Positions 1 through 10,738 of a DNA stretch of 64,000 nt are shown here, piece by piece. The stretch is from positions 558,001 through 622,000 of the forward strand of contig OZ037912.1 in NCBI GenBank assembly GCA_964035575.1. The letters are read 5' to 3'. The translations under genes were made by a program, and so were the position numbers. Below the pieces are notes generated by a model, which worked only from the letters and a program-made list of their open reading frames with translations, made no database searches and had not been told where the DNA came from. Numbering within the stretch: the first letter of the stretch is position 1; each line of letters opens with the position of its first letter. Origin of the DNA: Rhynchopus sp. YZ270_cl-10 (Eukaryota; Euglenozoa; Diplonemea; Diplonemida; Diplonemidae).

Positions 1-1125
1 GCTATCCTGAAGGAGCAGGCAACGATGGAGCGGACGATCAACACGGTGCAGGAGATTGCGTCGCTCCTCGCAGGGTACGACGTGGAGAGGGTGGCTGAGC
101 TGCTTGCGGAGCATGAGGGGCAGCTGCCTGAGGAGATGACGTCTGCACTGCGGTCGTTGGAGGAGAACCTGCGGAAGTACAAGGCGTACCTCCCGCAGAC
201 GTGTCTGCCCTTTGAGAGAGACGAGGGCACACTTCTTGAGAATGAGGAGGGAGAAGATGATGAGTTCTCAGAAGACGATATGCAAGCTTGCTCTTCCAGT
301 GAGACTGTAGGCTCTCCAAGGGCGCATTGTCAGGTCCAGCCCTTGTCGCTGTCGTCCACGAAGGCAACGCTGCTGACACTGAACATCAAAGACACGTTGC
401 TCCGTTTGGAGAAGGACTCCACCTGCTTCGCACAACTCTTCTCATCAGTTCTGATCAGTACACTGGACGCAACAGACGTGCGCCGTGGGATGGTGGATGT
501 GTTTGTGGGTGACAGGATCCACTGCTCGTTCAACGCGTCAAAGCAGTGTGCGACACACGCCACCTCAGCACTGCACACTGCAACGATGTTGATGCAGGGA
601 AGTGACGAAGTGAGGACACATGTGAACATGGGTGTTGCAACAGGGAAAGTGCTGCGTGGTGACATGGGCTGCCACGTGCGGATGCGTCGCTTCAGCATGG
701 TGGGTGCTCTTGTGCGTGACGTGCTCGCGATAGAACGTGCAGGACGTGTGCTTGGCTGTGATGTGCTGTGCAACCGTCTGTGCTTCAGCGATGCTGAGTG
801 CGAACACAACCTGCGTCTGATTCCGTGCAAAGTGGAACTTGCTGCGAACTGTGAAGCTGAGGTGCTTGGTGAGTTGGTTGTGCCGACAGAAGTGGCGACT
901 GCAGCAGAAGCGGACGAATGGATGTACCTGATTGGCGGGAAGAAGGACTGGGATAACTACAACCAAGCAGTGCGTGGGTACTTGAAGGGTGAGACGTCAG
1001 CAGAAGCAGTGCAGTCAGCCTCTCTCATAGGGAACTGTGCACTTTACCCTGTGCATGTGAAAGCGGCACCTCTAGGGTGTGCTGTTTTCTCCTTTCAGGG
1101 AGGGGGTTGGGGGGATGCACAGTGA
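1..1125 (+). CDS. Cyclase-homology protein, unit 1 (3' part; degenerate domain)
   Basis: The gene runs in from the left edge: frame 1 is open from base 1 and continues the reading frame of the paralogues, so the ATG at 25 is internal. The first ~50 residues are the helical linker shared by all four units (TVQEIASLLAGYDVERVAEL, then a YLP motif). Next come an acidic Ser/Glu-rich stretch and one class III cyclase-homology domain (about residues 110-270). This domain looks inactive: the first metal-binding Asp of the active paralogues (FTDIRAS) is replaced (LNIKDT), the adenine-selecting Lys before GD is Val (FVGD), and the Asn-Arg pair of VNVASR is not conserved. Compared with unit 4 it has two extra single codons (CATHATSAL and CHVRMRRF). 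The C-terminus differs from unit 4 and is Gly-rich. Probable role: a regulatory or pseudoenzyme partner of the active cyclases; this is inference. Confidence 0.7.
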   Translation, partial: AILKEQATMERTINTVQEIASLLAGYDVERVAELLAEHEGQLPEEMTSALRSLEENLRKYKAYLPQTCLPFERDEGTLLENEEGEDDEFSEDDMQACSSSETVGSPRAHCQVQPLSLSSTKATLLTLNIKDTLLRLEKDSTCFAQLFSSVLISTLDATDVRRGMVDVFVGDRIHCSFNASKQCATHATSALHTATMLMQGSDEVRTHVNMGVATGKVLRGDMGCHVRMRRFSMVGALVRDVLAIERAGRVLGCDVLCNRLCFSDAECEHNLRLIPCKVELAANCEAEVLGELVVPTEVATAAEADEWMYLIGGKKDWDNYNQAVRGYLKGETSAEAVQSASLIGNCALYPVHVKAAPLGCAVFSFQGGGWGDAQ

Positions 1126-1151
1126 GTACACCGTGGTTGTGCCAAAAAAAA

Positions 1152-1220
1152 AAAGTGGAGATTTCACAACTGTGGCCACACAACCGACGCAAACTACACT
1201 ACTCCAACACTTTATCAAAA
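1152..1220 (+). repeat. Dispersed block R3, copy 1
   Basis: About 70-bp conserved block that begins AAAGTGGAG and ends CTCCAACACTTT, so its ends are inverted repeats. Core words are CTGTGGC, ACAACCGA and CTACACTACTCC. Other copies: 1497-1570, 9292-9355, 44409-44473 and, inverted, 55710-55776. It is usually followed by A-rich sequence. Could be a tiny foldback element or part of a SINE. Confidence 0.6.
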
Positions 1221-1496
1221 ATATATCTCTACCTTTCCACTTTTGAAATGAGGGCAGTTTCTTAACTGTAACCTCCAAAACCCCTTCTTAGCATGTAGCC
1301 GTGCATGGTGTATAACACCTTGTTGCAGACTACCCCTTTGAAGGTTCTTTTCATCCTAAAAGTTGCTCTTAAGGGTTCAGGACGAACGACGTCTGTACCT
1401 TCCGTAGTACAAAGGCTTCGGCCAACATTGAGTACAGACCCTAGGTTCCCCAAGCGGGTCCTTAGGTGATTGTCGACACAATAAAAACAAAATTGG

Positions 1497-1570
1497 AAAG
1501 TGGAGATTGCACAAAAACTGTGGCAACACAACCGAGGCAACTACACTACTCCAACACTTTATCAAAAACA
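1497..1570 (+). repeat. Dispersed block R3, copy 2
   Basis: Same block as 1152-1220, closer to the consensus (CAACACAACCGAGGCAAC). It lies directly after the duplicated cyclase 3' flank. Confidence 0.6.
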
Positions 1571-1763
1571 AAAAAAATGCAAATTTCCATTTGTGGGACA
1601 GCTTGCTTGAGGTGGCAACGTGCCGCTGGGTGTCTTCATGTCGCAAACGCATTTCTTATACATGAAACCGTATTCCAGCCCCATAGATTTTTATTCTCTA
1701 TCCTGATACCCACACCTCTGCCGCACTTTTTATTTCATATCACATAAACCACGAAGTGGATTG

Positions 1764-2180
1764 AAGTCAGAAATCGAGCTTGTGCAGACCTTTGAGACAG
1801 GGAACACACTGTACGACGTGTACTCTGTCGGTGCTGCGTGGTGGTACGTATCCATGGAGTACTTCACACCACCCAAACCCCAAGCGAAGTGCCCGACATA
1901 ACTTTCCCATCTTTTGAGAAGGACGAGACAGGAGATGCCATTTGACGTTCCTCCCCTTGACTCACGTCTTGTGATGTACTACCGCCGTGACCTGTTGGAG
2001 AAGCACGGGTTGACATGCCCGAAGACGATGGCAGAGGCGATGTTTCTCTTCCCATTTCTCTGTTCCACCCCTCTTACCCCACCGATCATCCTCACCACCC
2101 CCTTGCCACACACCACCACCATTCAGGGACTGTACAAGGGTCGTGGTCTTGACCCCCCCCCACACACAACGCCCCCCTAA
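1764..2180 (+). pseudogene. Fragment resembling a type 2 solute-binding protein
   Basis: Two short stretches in different frames resemble sugar-type ABC solute-binding proteins. The first, from about 1764 to 1862, reads NTLYDVYSVGAAWWYVSMEY, like the family's segment where the ligand-binding lobe ends in an aromatic-rich helix. The second, about 1935-2045, reads PPLDSRLVMYYRRDLLEKHG followed by PKTMAEAM, a good match to the family's VRLLYYRKDLLEKHG-type signature. The frames do not join and pyrimidine-rich, intron-like DNA follows, ending in a possible acceptor CATTCAG at about 2127. Either a decayed gene or badly preserved exons of a receptor. Its place between cyclase unit 1 and the next gene suggests it may once have been a cyclase ectodomain, but nothing shows that directly. 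Confidence 0.35.
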
Positions 2181-2241
2181 ATTATTGTAGCTCGCTGAAC
2201 AAATTCGAGAATAACTTTCCTTGGGGTTTCCCCTCAACACA

Positions 2242-5200
2242 ATGAACTCATTCCGCCTGCAGACGCAACAGGACGAGATGCTGACACCAGCACTCCATGA
2301 CTCCCCACCCGACCCTGCCTCCACTCCACCTCCCCCACGCACCGTCCAACCTCCACGCGCACACACCCTACCACACCCCCTTCCACCGCCTTGGGCGCTT
2401 CCACCTCTCCCTTTACGTTCTTTGCTGGGACCTATGGAGCCTACGTCCTGTCTGCACAGTGCCTTTTTAAGCGAGGTGCTGCCATGTTGGATACCAGAGG
2501 AGCCCATAGGCGAGGCAGATGACAGTACAGACAGCGAAGCGGAGACCGAAACGTCGTCGGATACCGAGACACCCCCTACCACCCCACAGCGTCTGCAGTG
2601 CCATGCGATTTTGAGTGGAGCAATGAGTGCCGGGGTGGTCACCATGCACAATGCAGGTGAAGTCGCGTTCAGTGCCTGCGACCTTAATACAGAGGATCCT
2701 TCCGAAACGGAACGTCTTATTGCACCTACCCTCGAAAGTCTGAGCAGACCCACCCAAAAAAGACGTCCCACGGAGGATGCGATGCACCACGTTACCCCGC
2801 TGTCTTTGCAAAAGAAACGACGTTTTCAGCATTCCCCAATCTCTCCTGCTCTTTTATCACCTTCTCTGCTTTCTCCTAAACCTCAACCACAAATGGAAAC
2901 TGAAAGCGACGACTCCATCACTGAAGAGGATGCCGAGGAAGAAGACGAAGAAGAAGAGGAGGAGGAGGAGGAGGAGGAGGAAGACGACACCAACACCGTA
3001 ATGAATGGGGTGACGGTGCTGAATGGAGTTGTTGCGGCCCTGCATGATGGGTTGGGACCAGCCAGAGGTCTTCCCTTTTTGAAGGAGGAAGGGGTGGAGC
3101 CAGCGAAGGGGACCTCACAAAACAGAGTTGTGGCGAAGCTGGGTAAGGTGCTGTCGGGGGTGAGGGTACGCCTGGCTAAGCTGCTTGCGTCGGAGAAGCT
3201 TAGTGCTGACATAAAAACTGCGGTGGAGGAGGACGGCGATGTGGAGTTACCACGAATTGGTGTGGTTTCTACCATGTTGTCGACGATTTTGTCGAATTTT
3301 GAAGATTTTTGTGGAAAAGAACTGCAAGATTTTTGCGAGTCTCTCTACAACGCAAAACGCCCCATCACCGCAATCACCTCTGAAGCAATCCACCGACAGG
3401 AGCTTCTTTTGGTTTTTACCGAATCCGCAAGCACCTTGTTGTACCTTTCCGCTCTCCCCCTCCACTTCGCTGTGCTTGGGGCTCTGACGCGGGCCGACCG
3501 TTGTTTGCAGATATTTGAGCGGATGGCGCAAAGCAGCTTTTTTATTGACACCCGAACTTTAGTTCCGGAAACAAAAATGACATCGGGGGAGGCGCTTTCC
3601 GAAGCGTGCTCTGCATTGGTTGAGGGTGGCGAAGTGTATGGTGCTTTAGGAACGGAACAGATTGTTCTGTGCTCAGCAAGAGGACCTGCTGCAGTGCGAA
3701 GCTTACTAGAAGCGGTTTCATGCTACCTCGCAAATAGTGCTGTAAGCGCGGAGTCTAATGCACGGATTTTTCCGAACACAATGCCCGCAGTGTTTCTCCT
3801 CAACCTCGCGCAGTCGCAACGCAATCCACTTCTCGTTCCCGCATTGGAGGTGATCCGGAGTCTTGCAAAATCATTCACACTCTCTGGAGAAGAAGGGCTC
3901 CTCTGTCAAAACCTTTGGCTTGGATTTGCGGATGATGTTGTAACGTCGCTTCGATCGGGTTTATCGAGGCAAGAAAAAAACCTGAATTTGGTTGGACGCA
4001 AAAAGGATGCCGAAGGGGGACGCCATGTGTCGCCATTGGCAGAGCTGTTGGTCGAAGTTGTTGAAGCGATCAGTAAAAATGCAGAGAACCTGCAGTTTGC
4101 GGGGGTATTTGTGCATCGGGTTTTGGAGGCGTTTTTTCGTGTCTCGTTTAGAACCGAGGTTTTGAAGGATAAGTTTGATCGTGAAGCGACGAATAGTATG
4201 GTTACCTCGATGTGTGAGGATCTCTGTCAAAAGCTGGAACGGTTCAAATCTCTAGGAAGCAAAGTGGAGGGCGCGGGGACAGCCGCAGCGAATTTTGTTT
4301 TGGCAGTTCTTATCAAGCATGTGACCACCTTTGTGGACAGCACTGCGTCATCGGAGAAAGGTGCGAAGGCGATCTACAACGCGAAAAAGGTTGTCGCAAT
4401 TCAGTGTCTTTCGAGGGTGAGTTTACTGCTGTCGAGGCACGCAACGTTTTTGATGGTGTCTGTTGTACCGTGCTTGGATTCGGCCTGGCTACGGGGCGGT
4501 CTCTTCATCGAGATGTATTGCAGCGAGCAGAATGTGTATGCGACCGCCGAGCAGAAGAGCATCGTGCTTGCGTGCAGAGACATTGCAGGGGACGCGGCTG
4601 GAGCAGAGCCGCGTACAAAGAAGCGTAAGGTTTCTGTGCCCGCAGCGATGTCCGTAGAAGATGCAGTAAAAGGCGGTGGAACCGAGATGTGGCGTGCCGT
4701 GAGCTTCCTTGCAACGAGCTATTTGAAATGTGGTGTCCTCGTAACCTGCAAGCAGGAGAGTGTTCTCAGCAGGCTGGTCTACGTCATGCTAAGTATGCGA
4801 TTTTTTTACCCAAACAATACAGAACGATCAACCAAAGAACTACAAGATAGGTTCATATTTTGCTCTTTTTATTTTGACTGTGGGGATGCGTTCAAGAGTT
4901 AAACACCTCCCCAAACCCCTTTTTTAGTCTCTGGTTTTCATCCAAACGTTGAGTGAATGTGTGATGGTTTTCCACTCCATTTTTTATCATATTACCCCCA
5001 ACCAAAACCCCACCCCACAGGCTCCTCCGACAGCGTTGCTGCCCGCCGCTCTGCTCTCAAGGAGATCACCCTGCTTCTCCGCCGTAGTCTTACTGCGGCG
5101 GCACCTAGTGTCCCTGCGGCACTGCGTCTGACCGACCTGAAGGCGTGCCTTGTTACACTTCCTGGCGAGACCGACCTCTTGGCACACACCTACAGCCTTT

Positions 5201-8200
5201 TCAAACGCGCGCTGTCGCAACGGTCACCTCTCATGCGTGAAGCTGCCCTCGAGCTGGTCCCCATTGTACGCGAAGGGTGGGACCAACGCAGTGCAGACAA
5301 CAGCTCTGTCATCTGCCTGAACGAACTCCTTCAACTCCTCAGCACCGAACGGAGCTATACTGTTGTAAAAAAAACTATCGACCTTGTGTCTGAAGTTATC
5401 CTCAAATGCGCACCTTGCTCGAAGACCCGGTTAATCGCGTTGGGTCAGATTTTTAGCACTCTTGCAATTCTGCTGAAAGGGGATGAAGGGGTGGAAAGGG
5501 CGTCAGAGCATCTGTGGTCTCGTCTGCTTCGGTCTGCTTCCACCTCTTTGAAACCTACTGAAACGATTGTGTCTACATCGGTTGGGTCTGCTTCAGAAAA
5601 TCGCCTTAAATTGACGATAGTTTCATTGGCTTCGGAGCTTTGGTTGGCACCGTTGATCTCTCAAAAACGGTTGAGGGGTGATTTTTTTGAGGGCGCGAAG
5701 GAAGACAACGAAGCAGTGTCCGAAGACGAAGAGGACAACGATGCGGAAGGGGAGACCGCGAAGCAGCACGTCTGTTTGAAGGAGGTCGCGTTGCTTCTGC
5801 AGGCAGGGGGGAGGGTGATTGCAGGGTCGGTCACCTCCGTGGTGGCATGCAGTGTGCTGCATCATGCATCCTCTCTTTCGACCGCATCGGGTGGAACACA
5901 ACAACCACGTGGCCGGAAAGCAATCTCCACGCTTGCTGCAATGAACGGAGCGATACACGATGTTCTGTCTGCACTCTACGCTTCCGCTCTATGTAATATC
6001 CGACGCACCGGGTTCACGCTTGACTGCTGCATTTTTTTGCAAATGATCTCTTCAGTCGACAAAAAGCTAGGTTTATCCAAATCACGATACTACGTCAAAC
6101 ACCATAAGCAGGACAACACCATCGCGAACGTTCTATTCCCCCCTCATGCGGGGCTATCACGGTACCAACCTCTACTGCTCATCGCGAAATATTTGAATCG
6201 CATTATTTCGGGGATGCTGAAGGATGATGAATCCGAAGACAATCAAAAGAAGAAAAAGAATTCTGTTTTATCGTCTTCCTTTAAAGCGGGAAGGCCGGCG
6301 GGGGAGAAGGTGAACATCTTGGAGATAAAGGAAGGTGAAGGTGTTGCGGCGTTGTTGCAATGTATCTATAATATTGTGAGCATGCAGGCACAATCCTGTA
6401 TTGGTCGAGGCTGTGCGTATGATGGCGAACGATCCGGGTTTTTTTCTCAGCATCTTACTCCGATTTTGACCTTCTTCATCGACAGCGCGCCGTCTGAAGA
6501 TATCCTCCGGTTGTCCCTCCTCATCCTCTCCACCCTCCCGGTTTTAGTTCGTACACCACCGAAAGCATCCCCAGCAGCGCCATTTACCCTATCAAACCCT
6601 GATGCCTTCATCTCTATGATTCGGCTTTTCGATGGAAGTCTCTTCAACATCGCGGAGTTAGTAGGAGGTGTAAAGAAAAAACGGTATAATTCTCAGAAGA
6701 TCACCTTTCTTGGAGAGATATCAAAAATTTTGCATCAAATGCGAAGCAAAATTGCGAAGACAGTTAAACCTAATGAGGAGGAAGAGGAGGAGGAGGAGGA
6801 AGACGATTCAGACAGCTCCTCCGATTCTGTTGAGATTGACGACTTTCAAGAAAACTGTGTAATATTGTGCAGAAAACTGTATATTGTTGCAGGGATTACT
6901 TCAGGATTTGGTACAATCGGGGCATTTGACGCTTATAACACCCCTGAGAGAGCTGCATACACAAAACAACGGCCTGGGGTGGACACATCACGTCTTGGTG
7001 TTTTTGCGACAGTGTGTGAAGAGCTGATTCTTCTGCTTGAAGATTATGAGACAGAGGAGATTCGTGACGCATTGAGTGGGGCGGAGGAAGTCTCGCAGAA
7101 GGGGGTGAAGAGGGTGTTGGATCTGAACCGGGTGTATCTGGCGCAGAGACAGAGGATTGTTGCGCTGTGCTTTCGGGGGTTGGTTGCGGTGTGCAGGCAT
7201 AATCCGTTTCATTACTTCCGTCGATTTGCCCCGCTATTTGGGAGATGCATCCGGCTCGCTTCATATGCTCACGACAACGCTCTGCTCCAACCAGCAAACC
7301 TCCATGCAGCTGAACAGCTGATCTCCGGTATGGTTTCCTTCGCAAAGGATGAAACCGAGACCGTGGTAGAAGTGGACTTCCACGAACCTACCCTTCTCAG
7401 CAATTTTTTGAAGTGTACGGAGGACCCGACTGCATTTCTTTGGATTCCAAAAAATGAGGAAAATACGGGGAGGAATATGGGGGTGGCGTTGGAGAGAGAT
7501 GGTTCGTTAACGTTGTCGGGGATAAGCTCGGAGTTGGCGTTGCAGTATTTCGCTGGGATTCATCGGATAGCGGTGCATGCGGCGGAGCATGCGTCTGGAG
7601 GAGTGGCTTTGCGGGACGCTGCGGTATCATTTGTGTTGCTTGCAGCGGAGCGTGCGTGCTGTTCACCTATTCAGATAGCAGGGCCTCTCATAGCGTTGAC
7701 CTCCCTCAGAGGTGAAACCATGCAGGAGGGCTCAGGATGTGTCTCCATCTCCTCCTCCGCAGAAACGCAGCTGTTGAAACTCATCAAACGGTTCCCGCAA
7801 GAAACCACCTCCAGGGTCTTCCATGGGGTCGTCCAAGCCTTTTTCCTCCGCCAAGCAACCTTTTTCCTCCGCCCCAGCGAGGTAACCGGGTTTACCTCTC
7901 AGCCTGCAGGGCTCATGGTCACGCAGGACACTCCAATTGGCCCGGTTTCCAGTGTTTTTGCAGGGTTATATGCGGTGTTGGCAGATGCCGCGAAGACGAG
8001 AGGTTCTGGAGGCAACCAAGACCCCGTCTGTGGCATATTTTGCCACCTTCTTACCAAAGTGGTGCTCCCTGAAGTGGATATGGAGAAAATGGAGGGAAGC
8101 TTTGTTGCGGATTTGCTGCAATCGCTCTTTGATGGGCATACAGACAGAACACAACGCAGCACTGTCACCTACCGGGAGGTCTCTGAACGACTCCATTTGG

Positions 8201-9129
8201 TCCGATTTCTGCTGGAGGTGGTTATGTTTCTGCCGTTTCTTAAGCAACGTGAGGTGCACCGTGTTTTACATACAATCGATGTTCAGGTGGAAATGCTCAG
8301 CGAAAAGCTGGTCTCTCTCAAAGAAGCTTACAACACCGCAAAACGAAGCCGTGCGAAGAACCGACCCCTTGCGGCACTACCATGGGAACCCTTCCTTGCA
8401 ATGTGTGGTCTCAACATGGCGTTGGTCGCCAAACAGGCCCTCCGCCAAGCATATGCGGTCACAACCAGACAGCAGCAACGCTTCGAAGAACGCCTCTATA
8501 GTACCACCAAATCTGCAGTTCCGCAAACCGCTGCGAGTCTTGACGCAGAGACCCCCGCATTGTCAGACGCAGCTACATCGTTAAATTCATTTGTCTCAAC
8601 CACCCTTCAAAAACTCTCAGCAGCATCAAAATGCGACGAAGAAACAAAAATATTAGGCACAATAACCAAAGGAGTCAACGAAGCTGTATGGTGCCATGTG
8701 GCCGACTTATTAGAGCAGCAATTAAATGCGAAGGCAAAAAGCCAGATGGCATATGGGAAAAGAAAGCGGCGGGCGCAACGCAGGAATACACGAAAGAGAA
8801 AACGCCGTGGGGAGAGTGAGGAGGACAGCTCTGATGAAGACACTGAGTCAGAGAGTGGTGGGGAGGATCGTGCGTCATCTACGACCAGCGAGGATGAGGA
8901 CGACGACGACGAGGATGAAGATGAAGACGACAGTGACGGCACCGAAGAGTCCGAGCGCAACGCGCTAGCCACCGCAAACACCCAAAGCAGAAAGCGTGCC
9001 CTCAACAACCCTACTGAGTCTGCCGCAAAGAGAGCAAAGGGCAACACTGGGCGTGCAGACCGTATTGATATCGAGGATTTCGAACCTTCTCTAGAATGTG
9101 ACGATGATGATGAGGATGATGATGAATAG
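2242..9129 (+). CDS. SCC2: Scc2/NIPBL-like cohesin-loader protein (2 exons: 2242-4792, 5021-9129)
   Basis: Predicted 2219 residues from the first ATG in frame. HEAT-type helical repeats fill the middle. Across the intron the spliced sequence reads LVYVMLSSSDSVAARRSALK and continues to SPLMREAALELVPIV, which parallels the Scc2/NIPBL signature in which the segment ending in vRtkALK is followed by sVREAAveLigr and then by a vrKRvIkilrdi-like repeat (here YTVVKKTIDLVSEVI). Residues ~1-110 are Pro-rich; acidic runs lie at ~228-252 and near ~1430; the last ~140 residues alternate basic KRKRR clusters with Asp/Glu runs, as in nuclear proteins. Known family role: loads cohesin on chromosomes and stimulates its ATPase. 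The length fits the family (about 1500-2800). The splice is inferred: donor GTATGC at 4793 and acceptor CCCACAG at 5020 keep phase and remove a stop-bearing segment. Other HEAT-repeat nuclear proteins remain possible. Confidence 0.6.
4793..5020 (+). other. Spliceosomal intron in the Scc2-like gene
   Basis: 228-bp GT-AG intron, donor GTATGC, acceptor CCCACAG after a C/T/A-rich tract. It restores a phase-1 codon (A + GC, Ser) and yields a junction that matches the family. Two other GTs nearer the stop at 4900 also fit the phase but have poor donor context and leave a family-foreign segment. Confidence 0.65.
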
Positions 9130-9291
9130 CCGTTCCTTCACTTCTACACCACAGTCACCCAAGCTCTGCATTCCACTCAGACCATATAGCAACCTCGCTT
9201 CTTGAAGGGGGGAGAGCGAAAGGTGAAGCGGGGGGGAGGTAGTGTTTCAGTTTCAAAATAACGTAAGGGAAAAATAAAGGGGGAAAAAAAG

Positions 9292-9355
9292 AAAGTGGAG
9301 ATTGTACAAAACTGTGGCAATACGACCGAGGCAACACTACTCCAACAATTTTTCA
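9292..9355 (+). repeat. Dispersed block R3, copy 3
   Basis: Same block as 1152-1220, slightly shortened (GGCAACACTACTCC) and ending in an A-rich run. Confidence 0.55.
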
Positions 9356-9660
9356 AAAAAAAGAAGAAAATGTGTGTGCATCGTGTTCGAAACCGGGTTA
9401 TGGGAAATTCCTGTGAGAATATTGCCCCATATGTGTGCTGCCTTCAGAGTAGCATATGAGGGTCTGATCCTTCAGTAATGTGGTTATGTTTTTTGAGGGG
9501 TGATAAGGTGTTTTCAATGCCTGCCCGTAGAGTAGAGTAGAGTTGAGTTGATTGTTGTTTTTTCTTTTTTCTTTTTCTTCTTTTTGAAGATGACGAAGCG
9601 CCTGGGGGAGGGGGCGAGGCTACGAAGTCCCTTTTGGGTCTCCCCCCAATTGCTTTTTTT

Positions 9661-9707
9661 AAGGTGACTAAGCACGAGAGGCTTAGGATCATCTTATAAA
9701 CTTTTCT
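9661..9707 (+). repeat. Dispersed stem-loop block R1
   Basis: Reference copy of a recurrent 45-50 bp block. It starts AAGGTGA, contains the inverted repeat CTAAGC-(ACGAGAG)-GCTTAG (6-bp stem, 7-nt loop), continues with a TCATCT-like word that can partly pair with the AGGTGA start, and ends ATAAACTTTTCT followed by a T run. About fifteen copies of varying quality lie in the window. Confidence 0.7.
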
Positions 9708-9763
9708 TTTTTTTTTTACCCATTTTATTGATGTTTTCTCACTCAATGACCCCCTTTCTATAG

Positions 9764-9809
9764 CTACACTGTCACGAGAGGGCTATTTCGAGTCAACTTT
9801 TATTTTGAC
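9764..9809 (+). repeat. Dispersed block R5
   Basis: Conserved words CACGAGAGGGCT, TATTTCGAGTCAACTTT. Other copies at 54731-54774 and 57231-57273. It begins with a TACACTGTC-like word and ends in a T run. Confidence 0.55.
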
Positions 9810-9958
9810 TTTTTCCATGCTACAAGAGGATTGGCCACTCCAATATGCAGTAAGTTGTTTACTCTTTTGTCCCGAAGGGAGCTTACTACAGACACACTGC
9901 CAAAGGAAGTTAACGTGGGTGCATCTAAATGAGATCGTGCTGCTTCTACTTTCTTTTA

Positions 9959-10015
9959 AGGATCCTGTGAAAGAATAATCGTGGTTTCCATCTAGTGATA
10001 GTGGTCTATAATCAA
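9959..10015 (+). repeat. Dispersed block R8
   Basis: Shared with 38983-39048: AGGATCCTGTGAA, then AATCGT, then a near-palindrome ATCTAGTGATAGT, then GGTCTATAATC. In both places it lies 120-260 bp after an R1 block, so R1 and R8 may be ends of one longer diverged element. Confidence 0.5.
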
Positions 10016-10738
10016 ACAAACAAACAAATTGAATGTGACGCAAGCGCGCAATGACCAGGGTCTTGCCAGCGCCTTCTTTTTATTTTTTTAAAAAACGGGT
10101 GTGTCGGGAATCTCAGCAGGAACCAGTGCATTGCTCCACTGGCTGCACCTCCACGTCAACACACAATAGATACGGGATGAGTGGGGGGGTACAGAATACT
10201 CTTTTTTTTCCCCAGGTGACTTCAGCAACGGGATGCTGAACCAACCCCCCTTTAGATTTAGCCAGTGTAATAGCTTCGAAGAGCCTTTGGCCGGGCTCGC
10301 GCAACATTGAGAAACAAAAAAAAAAAATCCTTCCCAATTTTTTTTCTCACTTTCAGTAGGCTTACAAGGGTTAGTGGCGCACTGTGCTCCCCACCGGTCC
10401 TCCAACTATGCACAGCGTAAGTAAAAAAAATCGTAAACTGCTGCATATTTACGCTGTACCTGGCAAATGTTGCCCCTGCTCCACCGACACGCTCAGGAGC
10501 TGGCAGAGGTGCAAGACGTGTGGCAGCTACCGATGTCAAACGGGCGGACTGCTGCCGCAAACGTGTCGAGGAGACACCAGCAGGGCGCTAGGTAAACCAC
10601 TCTTCCTGTCATCCCCCTTTCCCGTCTCCACCACAGAACCCCTTGGGGTCTGAGCCCTTCCAACTTTTGGCCCATATTCACTTAGGGACCCATTTTTCAA
10701 CCCACCCTAACACCACCTGACAGAATCTGTATTGCACC

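Larger units (their letters stand above)
1126..1763. other. Intergenic: cyclase-unit 3' flank and two dispersed R3 blocks
   Basis: No gene seen. About 1369-1475 is closely similar to the spacers after units 2 and 3 (about 13143-13255 and 15926-16040), marking this as the ancestral downstream flank of the cyclase unit. Two R3 repeats lie at 1152-1220 and 1497-1570. Confidence 0.6.
9130..10738. other. Intergenic, repeat-rich, between Scc2-like gene and cyclase unit 2
   Basis: Holds R3 (9292-9355), R1 (9661-9707), R5 (9764-9809) and R8 (9959-10015). A GC-rich island at about 10460-10595 is open in one frame, ending in DVKRADCCRKRVEETPAGR and a stop; it may be an old exon, but no start or partner exon is visible. 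No confident gene. Confidence 0.5.

Noticed and set aside
4793-4902. In-frame extension of Scc2-like exon 1 to the stop at 4900-4902
   Set aside because: It reads through a good GTATGC donor, and splicing there gives the family-like junction.
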